Source: a bacterium (GTDB lineage: Bacteria; Desulfobacterota; GWC2-55-46). From it: a stretch of 16,298 nt of DNA. The stretch spans positions 1-16,298 of the forward strand of contig SCQA01000067.1 of the NCBI GenBank assembly GCA_004298725.1, given 5' to 3'. Positions 1 to 6,516 of the stretch are shown here, piece after piece. The notes beneath the pieces were generated by a model. It was not told where the DNA came from. It saw only the letters and a list, made by a program, of their open reading frames with translations, and did not search any database. Position numbers and translations under genes: made by a program. Every line of letters starts with the position of its first letter. The first letter of the stretch is position 1.

Positions 1-1
1 A

Positions 2-145
2 GCAATAGAGCGTTATAAAGCTCATATAAAACTATGCGCCGAGCTTGGCGATTCAACCACAAGGCTTATGCTCGAAGAGATTTTGACGCAGGAAGAGGGC
101 CACGCCGACACATGGGAAACGACCCTCGGTATAAGGAAGAAGTAA
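2..145 (+). CDS. Bacterioferritin-like ferritin, C-terminal fragment (gene starts before the window)
   Basis: The window opens inside an open frame of 47 residues ending in TAA. It reads as the last two helices of a bacterioferritin/ferritin-like four-helix bundle. A helix beginning AIERYKAHIKLCAELGD is followed by one carrying LEEIL, QEEGH and a closing LGI, which is the usual C-terminal pattern of bacterioferritins. The E-E-x-H residues would be ferroxidase di-iron ligands. Such proteins oxidise and store iron and help remove peroxide or oxygen. The next gene is a rubredoxin in the same frame, separated by this stop and one codon, so an electron-transfer partnership or a split rubrerythrin-type protein is plausible. 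The N-terminal part is outside the window, so bacterioferritin, Dps-like and rubrerythrin-like origins cannot be fully separated. Confidence 0.8.
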   Translation, partial: AIERYKAHIKLCAELGDSTTRLMLEEILTQEEGHADTWETTLGIRKK

Positions 146-148
146 CGC

Positions 149-265
149 ATGAAGAAAAAATGGCGTTGCATCGAGTGCGGTTATATTCATGTAGGCGAAC
201 ATCCGCCGGACTCATGCCCGCTTTGCGACGCGCCGAGCGAGGCTTTTGTAGAGGTAACGGAATAG
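149..265 (+). CDS. Small rubredoxin (38 residues)
   Basis: This short gene encodes 38 residues with the rubredoxin iron site: CIECG at residues 7-11 and CPLC at 23-26. The aromatic and proline residues around it (WRC, GYIH, PP) are typical of the C-terminal rubredoxin module of rubrerythrins. The four cysteines would bind one iron in a one-electron carrier. ATG follows a purine-rich AGGAAG (134-139) by a normal spacing, and that sequence lies inside the end of the ferritin gene, so translation is probably coupled. It is in the same frame as the ferritin. A bacterioferritin-rubredoxin gene pair is known from Desulfovibrio desulfuricans, where the rubredoxin is thought to serve the ferritin. 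That role is inferred here. Confidence 0.8.
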   Translation: MKKKWRCIECGYIHVGEHPPDSCPLCDAPSEAFVEVTE

Positions 266-271
266 TTGCTC

Positions 272-1426
272 ATGACACCAAAGTTGCACGGTAAACGCGG
301 CGCGCCGGAAGAGGAAATAATAAGGCGAATAAAAGAACGCGGGCGCGTTACGCTTGCTGAGTTCATGGAGATAGCCCTTTATTGGGTAGATGGCGGTTAT
401 TATACCTCTAAAACAGGCGATGGCGCGGGGCCGTGGGGAGGCGGAGGGGACTACATAACCAACACGGATATAAGCCCTTTTTTCGCAAAACTGCTTAGTA
501 AGCAAATACATGAAATTTGGCAGGCGTGCGGAGAGCCGTCATCATTTGACGTTATCGAGGCGGGAGCAGGTAGAGGTTTGCTTTCAAAGGGTATGCTGGA
601 TGCTTTTAAAGAGAGTTGGCCGGAATTTTACAACGCGGTTACTATTCGGCTTATTGAGAAAAATCAATTCCTTAGACTGGAAACATCAGAAAAGGTATCG
701 TGGTACGCGTCAATAGATGAAGTTAAAACTTCAGGCGCGGTATGCGTTCTATCAAATGAATTAATTGATAGTTTTCCGGCGCATAGGGTAGTTTGGAGAA
801 ACGGCGTTCTAAAAGAAGTATTCACGGCTTTTGACGGCAACGACTTTATTAACGTGGAAGACTCGCCTTCAACTGACGGCCTAAGCCGGTATCTTGATAA
901 TGCCGGAATTGGGCCTTTTGAAGGCATGGTAATGGAAATAAACCTTAATGCCGTCAAGTGGATTAGTGACGTCGCAAGGCGTTTTGAAAAGGGTTTTGTG
1001 GTAACGGTTGACTATGGTTTGCCGGCGCGTGAGCTGTACTCGCCGGAAAGAATGGATGGGAGCCTTATGTGCCACTACAGGCATACGTTAAATTCCAATC
1101 CGTATTTGAACATAGGCGCTCAGGACATAACCACGCACGTTGATTTTACATCGCTCGCAAACGCCGGGAAAAAGGCGGGGCTGGAGCTTACCGGCTTTAC
1201 TACGCAGAAGAATTTTCTTCTCGGACTTGGCGTATTGAATGAACTACAGGAAGTTACTTCATTCGGGTTTGACGCTTACGATAAGATAAAGAGCAATCAG
1301 CGCCTTGCCGAGCTTATAACGCCGGGCGGCGCCGGAGATACCTTTAAGGTGATGATTCAACACAAAGGGCTTGATAATCCCGCGCTTAAAGGTTTTTCTT
1401 TTAAAGAGATGAGCAGGTATCTTTAG
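272..1426 (+). CDS. MidA/NDUFAF7-family (DUF185) SAM-dependent methyltransferase
   Basis: A protein of about 384 residues, the usual length for the MidA family. Counting from the upstream TTG at 266, GGDYITNTDIS (60-70) matches the family's N-terminal signature, and EAGAGRG (98-104) is the class I SAM-binding loop. NELIDSFPAHRV (164-175) is the conserved segment found as NELxDxxPvhr. The mitochondrial member NDUFAF7 methylates an arginine of complex I subunit NDUFS2. The bacterial substrate is not generally known. The start is uncertain: TTG at 266 abuts the rubredoxin stop and lies 11 bases after GAGG, while ATG at 272 has the better codon but a poor ribosome-binding site. It sits between small redox proteins, so it probably shares their transcript. 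Confidence 0.85.
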   Translation: MTPKLHGKRGAPEEEIIRRIKERGRVTLAEFMEIALYWVDGGYYTSKTGDGAGPWGGGGDYITNTDISPFFAKLLSKQIHEIWQACGEPSSFDVIEAGAGRGLLSKGMLDAFKESWPEFYNAVTIRLIEKNQFLRLETSEKVSWYASIDEVKTSGAVCVLSNELIDSFPAHRVVWRNGVLKEVFTAFDGNDFINVEDSPSTDGLSRYLDNAGIGPFEGMVMEINLNAVKWISDVARRFEKGFVVTVDYGLPARELYSPERMDGSLMCHYRHTLNSNPYLNIGAQDITTHVDFTSLANAGKKAGLELTGFTTQKNFLLGLGVLNELQEVTSFGFDAYDKIKSNQRLAELITPGGAGDTFKVMIQHKGLDNPALKGFSFKEMSRYL

Positions 1427-1447
1427 TTCGTCGTAAACAATAAAAAA

Positions 1448-1454
1448 CAGGAGG
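1448..1454 (+). promoter_or_regulatory. Ribosome-binding site of the 57-residue cysteine-rich protein
   Basis: CAGGAGG ends five bases before the ATG at 1460. It is one of the strongest Shine-Dalgarno matches in the window and supports translation of the short downstream gene as a separate protein. Confidence 0.7.
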
Positions 1455-1459
1455 CAACA

Positions 1460-1633
1460 ATGCCCGACGACAAGAAACAGGACGATAAAGCCAAGAAGCA
1501 CGTCTGCTCCGTATGCGCGCGGCCTTCTGATACGGCCATATGCCACACATGCGAAGAAAAAATAAGGGGCGAAGCGCTTGAGAAAAGGCACGAAATAGGC
1601 AAGGCCGGAAGGACTGACACAGGCAGAAGATAG
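1460..1633 (+). CDS. Small four-cysteine (putative zinc-ribbon) protein, function unknown
   Basis: This gene encodes 57 residues behind a strong CAGGAGG. The N-terminus is highly charged and Lys/Asp-rich. Two CxxC pairs follow (CSVC at 16-19 and CHTC at 28-31), and then a basic helical tail rich in Glu, Lys and Arg. Paired CxxC knuckles with nine residues between point to a bound zinc ion, by analogy with zinc-ribbon or zinc-finger mini-proteins. I do not recognise a named family. It follows the methyltransferase by 33 bases in the same frame with no stop in between other than the methyltransferase's own TAG. The strong ribosome-binding site and metal-ligand pattern argue that it is real. Confidence 0.7.
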   Translation: MPDDKKQDDKAKKHVCSVCARPSDTAICHTCEEKIRGEALEKRHEIGKAGRTDTGRR

Positions 1634-1647
1634 TTTGAAGTTTTACT

Positions 1648-1710
1648 CCTTCCCGCATTGAGGTGTATCAATCCCTTTTTTGTGATATCAATTCCCTTTT
1701 TGGGGGAAGG
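1648..1710. repeat. Inverted repeat enclosing a tandem 20-bp-period repeat
   Basis: Arms CCTTCCC (1648-1654) and GGGAAGG (1704-1710) are perfect complements. Between them lie two near copies of a unit ending in CCCTTTTT: 1664-1681 and 1683-1702, both containing ATCAAT. The segment has no coding signal. It may be a transcript-end structure for the upstream operon or a small dispersed repeat. Which one cannot be told from a single copy. Confidence 0.4.
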
Positions 1711-1714
1711 CTGT

Positions 1715-1774
1715 GTAGTGCGAGGCGGTTGTCTCGCTGTCGTTAACAAACGCGAGACTGAAGCGTCGCGCTAC
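1715..1774. repeat. Long imperfect palindrome (REP/MITE-like element)
   Basis: The 60-bp element folds on itself. The outer arm GTAGTGCGA (1715-1723) pairs with 1766-1774 with one G-T wobble, two further pairs sit at 1725-1726 with 1763-1764, and the inner arm GTCTCGC (1731-1737) pairs perfectly with GCGAGAC (1752-1758) around a 14-base loop. The composition is GC-rich compared with the flanks. It resembles dispersed extragenic palindromes, but no other full copy was found in this window. It lies between two plus-strand genes and lacks the T-run of a terminator. Confidence 0.55.
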
Positions 1775-1813
1775 GAAAGCGTAAAAACATAAATAACCTG
1801 AAACGGAGGCAAA

Positions 1814-2359
1814 ATGGCTGATAAAGAAACCCTCAGCGTAATTGACGCCTTAACCCTTGCCCACAATACCGAAATAGCAGGTTATTTTTTTTACAAATTT
1901 GTCGCGGCCATGGTGTCCGACGGCAAGGGTAAAAATGTATTTAACCATCTTGCCGATGAAGAGCTGGAGCATATAAGCGTTGTTAAGACTATAGCGGAGT
2001 CAGTGAAGGCTGGGCACGGTTGGCTGAGTTATGAAACAGCCCTGAAAAACGGCGCTCCAAATACTAACGCGGGGTTGTCTATCTTTCAAAAAGAGAGCGA
2101 GCTGACCATACGCCTTAAAAAGAACCAGACGGACATCAATGCGGTTAATATAGCCATCGAGTCGGAAGAAAGAGCCGTAGAGTTCTACGGAAATCTTCTT
2201 AAACAAGCGTCAAGCCCGCAGGAGAAGGTCGTGCTTACAAAGCTGTTTGAAATGGAAAAGGGGCACCTGAAGCTTTTAAGGTGGGAGAGCGAATCGCTCA
2301 CAAAAACAGGTTTCTGGTGCGGTCAAATTGAATACAGCGTTGAGAAGGAGACTGAGTAG
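1814..2359 (+). CDS. Rubrerythrin-like ferritin family protein without a rubredoxin domain
   Basis: A 181-residue ferritin-like protein. The four-helix bundle ligand pattern is visible: E20 in helix 1, E50-x-x-H53 in helix 2 (EELEH), the helix 3 ESEER segment (116-120), and E148-x-x-H151 in helix 4 (EMEKGH). This arrangement binds a di-iron centre and is used for peroxide reduction or iron oxidation. The tail after residue 160 is short and has a lone Cys169, so the rubredoxin module of classical rubrerythrin is absent. An external donor, such as the 38-residue rubredoxin upstream, is possible. ATG follows ACGGAGG (1801-1807) at normal spacing. The geranylgeranyl-reductase-like gene begins six bases after the stop, which suggests co-transcription. 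Confidence 0.85.
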   Translation: MADKETLSVIDALTLAHNTEIAGYFFYKFVAAMVSDGKGKNVFNHLADEELEHISVVKTIAESVKAGHGWLSYETALKNGAPNTNAGLSIFQKESELTIRLKKNQTDINAVNIAIESEERAVEFYGNLLKQASSPQEKVVLTKLFEMEKGHLKLLRWESESLTKTGFWCGQIEYSVEKETE

Positions 2360-2364
2360 ACGAG

Positions 2365-3537
2365 ATGCATGACGTTATCATCGCCGGGCTTGGCCCGGCA
2401 GGTTCGACAGCGGCGTATCGCCTTGCTAAAAGCGGCTTTAAGGTGCTCTCCTTTGACAAGGAAAAGTTCCCGCGGTATAAGTCATGCGGCGGGTGTATAT
2501 CCGCTAAAATTGACGGTCTTATTGATTTTGATATCTCTCCGTGCGTTGAGTTCACGGTAAAAGGCGCGTACTTCACCTATCGCTCCGGCAGAAAGCTTGA
2601 CATTACCGCTGACAAGCCCGTTGGCTATAACGTCATGCGTGACACCTTTGACGCTTTTCTTCTGAATAAAGCCATGGAGGCCGGCGCCGAGGTTGTTGAA
2701 GGCACGCGTATAACGGGCTTCGTTGATAAGGGCGGACACGTTGACGTAAGCACCTCCGACGGCAGGACATTTTCCTCTAAATTTCTAATAGGCGCGGACG
2801 GCGCCGGCGGCGTAATAGGCAGAGAACACTTCGGTATGACCGTCAAGGAGTGCGCCGTTTCCATAACCGCTGAACTGCCGTATGACAATAGCGCGCTTTG
2901 CGGTATGGACGGCAGGCTTTTCATAGATTTCGGCACGGTACCGTTCGGTTACGGATGGATGTTCCCCAAGAAAAACTTCCTGTCAATAGGCGTAGCCGGA
3001 GATTTGTCAAAAAACAGCGGCAGTATAAAAAAATCCTTCAATGAATTAATTTCAACGCATGAGCTTACAAGCGGCTTGAAGGTTGAAGATACCGCCGGCT
3101 GGACCGTGCCTGTTTATTCGTCGTCAGTCAAAAGCGTGGTAAAAGGCAGGGCGCTTCTTGCGGGAGACAGCGGACGTCTTGTTGACCCTTTTCTTGGCGA
3201 GGGCATATATTTTGCCATGAAAACGGCAACCGTCGCCGCTGATACCATTACTCAAGCATTGCATTCAGACAGCGCTAATTTAATGCCTTATCAGGCATGG
3301 CTTGAAAACGACCTTTTCCCTGAGTTCAGCGCCGCTGAAAAGGTGTCGAACCTCGTATATAACCACCCGAGGCTTTGGTACAAGATACTTGAAAACGAGC
3401 CTGCCATGATGCTTAAATATTTTAGCGTAATACGAGGCGAGGAGAGCGTTCAGTCTTTTTATAATTGGGTTTATAAAAGAATTCGCTCAAGACCATGGCG
3501 GCTTTTAAGGCGCTGGGTTGAGAGTAAATTTGTTTAA
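2365..3537 (+). CDS. Geranylgeranyl reductase family FAD-dependent oxidoreductase
   Basis: A 390-residue flavoprotein of the usual family length. The N-terminal dinucleotide-binding loop GLGPAGSTAA starts at residue 8, followed by the FPRYKSCGGC segment (35-44) typical of geranylgeranyl reductase-like proteins. GADGAGG lies at 142-148, and the second FAD motif AGDSGRLVDPFLGEGI lies at 265-280. Relatives reduce double bonds of prenyl chains in chlorophyll, archaeal lipids or quinones. The substrate here is unknown, and menaquinone side-chain reduction is only a guess. GGAG at 2347-2350 lies somewhat far from the ATG, and the six-base gap to the ferritin gene suggests translational coupling. 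The gene is intact. Confidence 0.85.
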   Translation: MHDVIIAGLGPAGSTAAYRLAKSGFKVLSFDKEKFPRYKSCGGCISAKIDGLIDFDISPCVEFTVKGAYFTYRSGRKLDITADKPVGYNVMRDTFDAFLLNKAMEAGAEVVEGTRITGFVDKGGHVDVSTSDGRTFSSKFLIGADGAGGVIGREHFGMTVKECAVSITAELPYDNSALCGMDGRLFIDFGTVPFGYGWMFPKKNFLSIGVAGDLSKNSGSIKKSFNELISTHELTSGLKVEDTAGWTVPVYSSSVKSVVKGRALLAGDSGRLVDPFLGEGIYFAMKTATVAADTITQALHSDSANLMPYQAWLENDLFPEFSAAEKVSNLVYNHPRLWYKILENEPAMMLKYFSVIRGEESVQSFYNWVYKRIRSRPWRLLRRWVESKFV

Positions 3538-3562
3538 CTAACAATGCATTTTTTTCGATTCG

Positions 3563-3576
3563 TGCTAAAATATAAT
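3563..3576 (+). promoter_or_regulatory. Candidate promoter -10 region upstream of the structured RNA
   Basis: TGCTAAAAT (3563-3571) is an extended -10 element, and a perfect TATAAT follows at 3571-3576. No convincing -35 was seen upstream. Either element would start a transcript at about 3578-3583, shortly before the folded region beginning at 3599. Confidence 0.4.
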
Positions 3577-3598
3577 CGTAGGTTAAACGGCACAACAC

Positions 3599-3703
3599 AA
3601 AGGGGGGCGAGCGATATGAAACGCTTCACTATCCCAAGAATAGCGCATTGTTCGGATGGTTGCCGAACACAGTCCCGGGTATGACATAAAACTGCCCTTT
3701 TTT
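3599..3703 (+). ncRNA. Candidate structured RNA or small-RNA gene with closing helix and U-run
   Basis: Bases 3599-3608 (AAAGGGGGGC) can pair without a bulge to 3694-3703 (GCCCTTTTTT): ten pairs, three of them G-U. Inside the closed loop are AGCG/CGCT (3610-3613 with 3622-3625), CTAT/ATAG (3629-3632 with 3640-3643) and a perfect 7-bp stem TGTTCGG/CCGAACA (3649-3655 with 3663-3669). A -10-like element lies 20-30 bases upstream, and the 3' strand ends in six T, as in an intrinsic terminator. A 22-codon frame with a purine-rich leader (ATG 3616, TGA 3682) overlaps it, so a leader peptide is an alternative. I do not recognise a known riboswitch class. Confidence 0.35.
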
Positions 3704-4237
3704 ATATTTCAGAAAAGCAAACCGTTATAACATCGGTGGTATTGACGTAGTTTGCGCGCATGCGCAATAAACGGGTTGCTGTGTATATGTTCTATAAAAA
3801 CATTTAAATTACGATATGTTGCGATTAAATAACGAGACATAATCTTAAGTTAAATATCTGTGTGAATTGACGCAGATAGAATGAGTTGTTTTTTGAACTC
3901 TGTTTTGTCCGCTACAGATACGTAGCTTAGGATCAGTTTTGTGTTAAGTTCTTCAAAAATTCTAAAAGTAAAAATATTGTTAAAGCTTCGCCCCTTGCTG
4001 ACGATATATTGTCATATGGTTAGCCGCGATGCGGTAATAGGCTTTAAAGATGGATTTGACAGCGGCAATTTATCATCCGCTTGTGCGCTATTGGCCGCAA
4101 ATAGGTCAGTGTTTTTCCATCTTAATGCTAAGGCAGGGCAAACCCAGCCGCAAGGCAGGAAAAAAAGACACATCGCAATTTTTTTTGCCGAGAGTTTTAT
4201 AAAAGCGTAAGAATAAACCCGTAACCTGAGGGTAGCT
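3704..4237. other. AT-rich intergenic stretch with no recognised gene
   Basis: No convincing coding frame was found. The longest, 3941-4210 plus, starts at GTG without a ribosome-binding site and has no recognisable pattern. Visible items are a GCGCATGCGC palindrome in 3757-3770 and a GC-rich island near 4132-4160. The island contains GGGCAAACC followed by a small GCC-GCAA-GGC hairpin. GAGGG (4228-4232) is the ribosome-binding site of the next gene. The composition is more AT-rich than the surrounding genes, so the region may hold a regulatory leader or decayed DNA. Confidence 0.5.
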
Positions 4238-4708
4238 TTGGATAATACCGCTGTTAATCACAACATACTTATAATTGACGACGACGTAAATCTTAGAGAG
4301 GTTTTTACCGAAGCTTCAATGCACTGGCCTTATAAAACGGTGGTTGTCAGAAGCGGCGCTGAAGCGCTTGACAGGTTGAAGACCTCGCGTTTTGATATTG
4401 TCGTGTGCGATTTGATGATGCCCGGCATGGACGGCATGACGCTTCTTAAAAAGGTCAAGGAGCTTGACAGCGGCGTTCTGGTAATCATCATGACTGCCTA
4501 CGCTACAATAGAAACCGCGGTCAAGGCCATAGAGGCCGGCGCGTATGACTTCATTGCCAAGCCTTTCAGGCTTGATGAATTTATGATACTAATAAAAAAT
4601 GCCTGCGACAGAAGAACCCTTGAGACGAAAAACAGAGATCTTACCGATGAATTGAAAAGAGCAAAAGACGAGCTTAAAGTCTTAAAAAAACATAAAGACG
4701 TTTCTTAA
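4238..4708 (+). CDS. Stand-alone response regulator (receiver domain plus coiled coil)
   Basis: A 156-residue protein with a complete receiver domain. The acidic pocket is D14-D15-D16, the phospho-acceptor is Asp58 (CDLMMPGMDG), with Thr86 (MTAY) and Lys108-Pro109. Its sequence resembles the receivers of NtrC-type regulators, but there is no AAA+ or DNA-binding domain. The last 30 residues are charged, with leucines spaced as in a coiled coil. It would act by protein contact or as a phosphate shuttle. No histidine kinase is in the window. The start is TTG at 4238, seven bases after GAGG. A hairpin overlapping its stop codon may end the transcript. Confidence 0.9.
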   Translation: MDNTAVNHNILIIDDDVNLREVFTEASMHWPYKTVVVRSGAEALDRLKTSRFDIVVCDLMMPGMDGMTLLKKVKELDSGVLVIIMTAYATIETAVKAIEAGAYDFIAKPFRLDEFMILIKNACDRRTLETKNRDLTDELKRAKDELKVLKKHKDVS

Positions 4709-4716
4709 GCTTTTTT
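4671..4716 (+). terminator. Putative intrinsic terminator overlapping the end of the response regulator
   Basis: AGCTTAA (4671-4677) pairs with TTAAGCT (4705-4711), and inside it GTCTT (4679-4683) pairs with AAGAC (4695-4699). The 3' arm runs into a T-run at 4711-4716. The structure lies over the last codons and the TAA stop. The internal bulge and AT-rich stem make it weaker than a textbook terminator. Confidence 0.45.
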
Positions 4717-4965
4717 CTTGCACTTCTTTGCTGGTGCGCCGATATCATGTGTTTTTTCGATTGACCGCTGTTGATTATCTCAAAATAGAGAGTTTTATGT
4801 GATTATGCGACACCGCATTTACAAAAACAAAAGTCTTTAATGTGTTATCTTTGTTCTTTAACTGTGAATTTATATTAATTTTAAAATTCAAGCTTGCTTT
4901 AGTAATTGAAATTTATTAACGTAGCATTGCTTATTTTAAACTTATATCCAATATGGAGATGAACA

Positions 4966-6516
4966 TTGATTAGGAGCGAGGCGTTGTTAGACGGGCTTTT
5001 GATAATGCTTGTCGATGACGATGAAAATATTTGCGACGCGTTTGGCAATTTATTCAAGAAAAAAGGGTGGAAGGCAAGCGTTTTTTTAGACCCTGCAAAA
5101 GCGCTTGATGATCTTGCGGTTAATCGCTCTATCTATTCGGCGATTGTCGTTGATATAAATATGCCTGGTATAAGCGGCACGGAATTTCTTAAATTGGCGC
5201 GGGACATCGCGCCTTTTGTGCCAGTTGTAATGATTACAGGGCATCCTTCCATAAACATTGCCGTTGACGCCATGAAGAACGGCGCGATCGACTTCCTCAC
5301 AAAGCCTTTTGAGTTTGACGAGCTTGTAAGCGCGGTTGAGCGTGCTGTCACTAAGGCAAAGGCATATAATTTGGAAAACGCGCCTTATCCGTTCATGTCC
5401 GATGAAATCGGTGGGCGGGTTAAATTCAGGCTTGAGGATAAGATAAAAGAACTCTCTGTTTTAAAGGCGATATCCGACACGCTTGACAATGCCGAGGAAA
5501 AAGACGCGATATTCAACGGCACAATGGAGCTTGCTAAGACCATCACAAACGGGGAAAAGTCGCTTGTTATGCTCGTCGAACACGGAAGCAAAGAGCTTGT
5601 CGTGCATGCTACCGCCGGTTATGAAGGTTTGGACATTATAGGCAAGCGCTTTTCCGCGCAAATTGAGCCTTTTAAAAGCGTTATAGAGGGCAGAAGCCAG
5701 CTTAAATTAAGCGCCGGCGCTGATGAAGTTTCGCGTATTTTAAGCGGATATACGCGCGAAGGAACCAACAGGCATAATTTAATGACGCTTGTGCCGCTTA
5801 TTATAAACAGGGAGGTTATGGTCGTTCTCGGTGTCGCGGGCAGTGAGGGCAGGATGTCGCTTACCACTGACGCGTCCGCGTTACTGTTAAGCCTGACGAC
5901 TAAGGCGTCGCTTAAATTGGCGAACCACGCGCTTACGGAAAATATTTTTTCAAGCATAATAGGCGTAATAAGCTCTCTCATAAACGCCATTGACGCAAGA
6001 GACACTTACACCAAAGACCACTCGCACCGCGTTACGGAATACGCCGTCGCACTCGCGCGCACTATGGGCTGTTTGCAAGAGGTTACGGATTCCATACTAT
6101 TCGCGGGGCCGCTTCACGACATAGGCAAGATAGGCGTAAGGGACGACATACTTCTTAAAAGAGGCTCTCTTACGGACGAAGAAAACGCCCTTATGAAGTC
6201 GCATGTTACAAGGGGCGAGGAAATACTGCGGCCTTTAAATCTTTTCGAGTCTGAAAAAGCGATAGTGCTTTACCACCATGAGAGGTGGGATGGAGACGGC
6301 TACCCGAATGGTTTTCATAAAGATGAAATACCCATGACAGCGCGAATATTCAGCGTGGCGGACACCTTTGACGCCATGACCACGACAAGGCCGTACCGGC
6401 ACGCCTTGAGTTTTGACGTCGCCAAGCAGGAAATAGCCAAGTGCGGCAACACCCAGTTCGATCCGTTAGTGGTTGAGGCACTGCTTGACAGCGAAGATTT
6501 CAGGGACAGGAACTGA
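4966..6516 (+). CDS. Receiver-GAF-HD-GYP response regulator, likely c-di-GMP phosphodiesterase
   Basis: A 516-residue protein with three parts. The receiver covers 10-125 with D17-D19, the phospho-acceptor Asp63 (VDINMPG), Thr91 and Lys113. A GAF-like sensor lies at about 160-325. A C-terminal HD-GYP domain covers 330-505, with H384-D385 (GPLHDIGKIG), YHHERWDGDGYP (436-447), SVADTFDAMTTTRPYR (463-478) and a final TQFDP. The metal-binding HD pair and GYP motif look intact, so hydrolysis of cyclic di-GMP controlled by phosphorylation is expected. The start may be TTG 4966 (GGAG at 4955-4958) or TTG 4984, which has AGGAG (4972-4976) at ideal spacing. The downstream start shortens it by six residues only. 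Confidence 0.92.
   Translation: MIRSEALLDGLLIMLVDDDENICDAFGNLFKKKGWKASVFLDPAKALDDLAVNRSIYSAIVVDINMPGISGTEFLKLARDIAPFVPVVMITGHPSINIAVDAMKNGAIDFLTKPFEFDELVSAVERAVTKAKAYNLENAPYPFMSDEIGGRVKFRLEDKIKELSVLKAISDTLDNAEEKDAIFNGTMELAKTITNGEKSLVMLVEHGSKELVVHATAGYEGLDIIGKRFSAQIEPFKSVIEGRSQLKLSAGADEVSRILSGYTREGTNRHNLMTLVPLIINREVMVVLGVAGSEGRMSLTTDASALLLSLTTKASLKLANHALTENIFSSIIGVISSLINAIDARDTYTKDHSHRVTEYAVALARTMGCLQEVTDSILFAGPLHDIGKIGVRDDILLKRGSLTDEENALMKSHVTRGEEILRPLNLFESEKAIVLYHHERWDGDGYPNGFHKDEIPMTARIFSVADTFDAMTTTRPYRHALSFDVAKQEIAKCGNTQFDPLVVEALLDSEDFRDRN

Noticed and set aside
1664..1702. Short tandem repeat considered as a CRISPR remnant
   Set aside because: Only two imperfect units with almost no spacer and no cas gene.
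3941..4210. 89-residue plus-strand frame before the response regulator
   Set aside because: GTG start without a ribosome-binding site, AT-rich codons, no recognisable motif, and it covers what looks like leader DNA.
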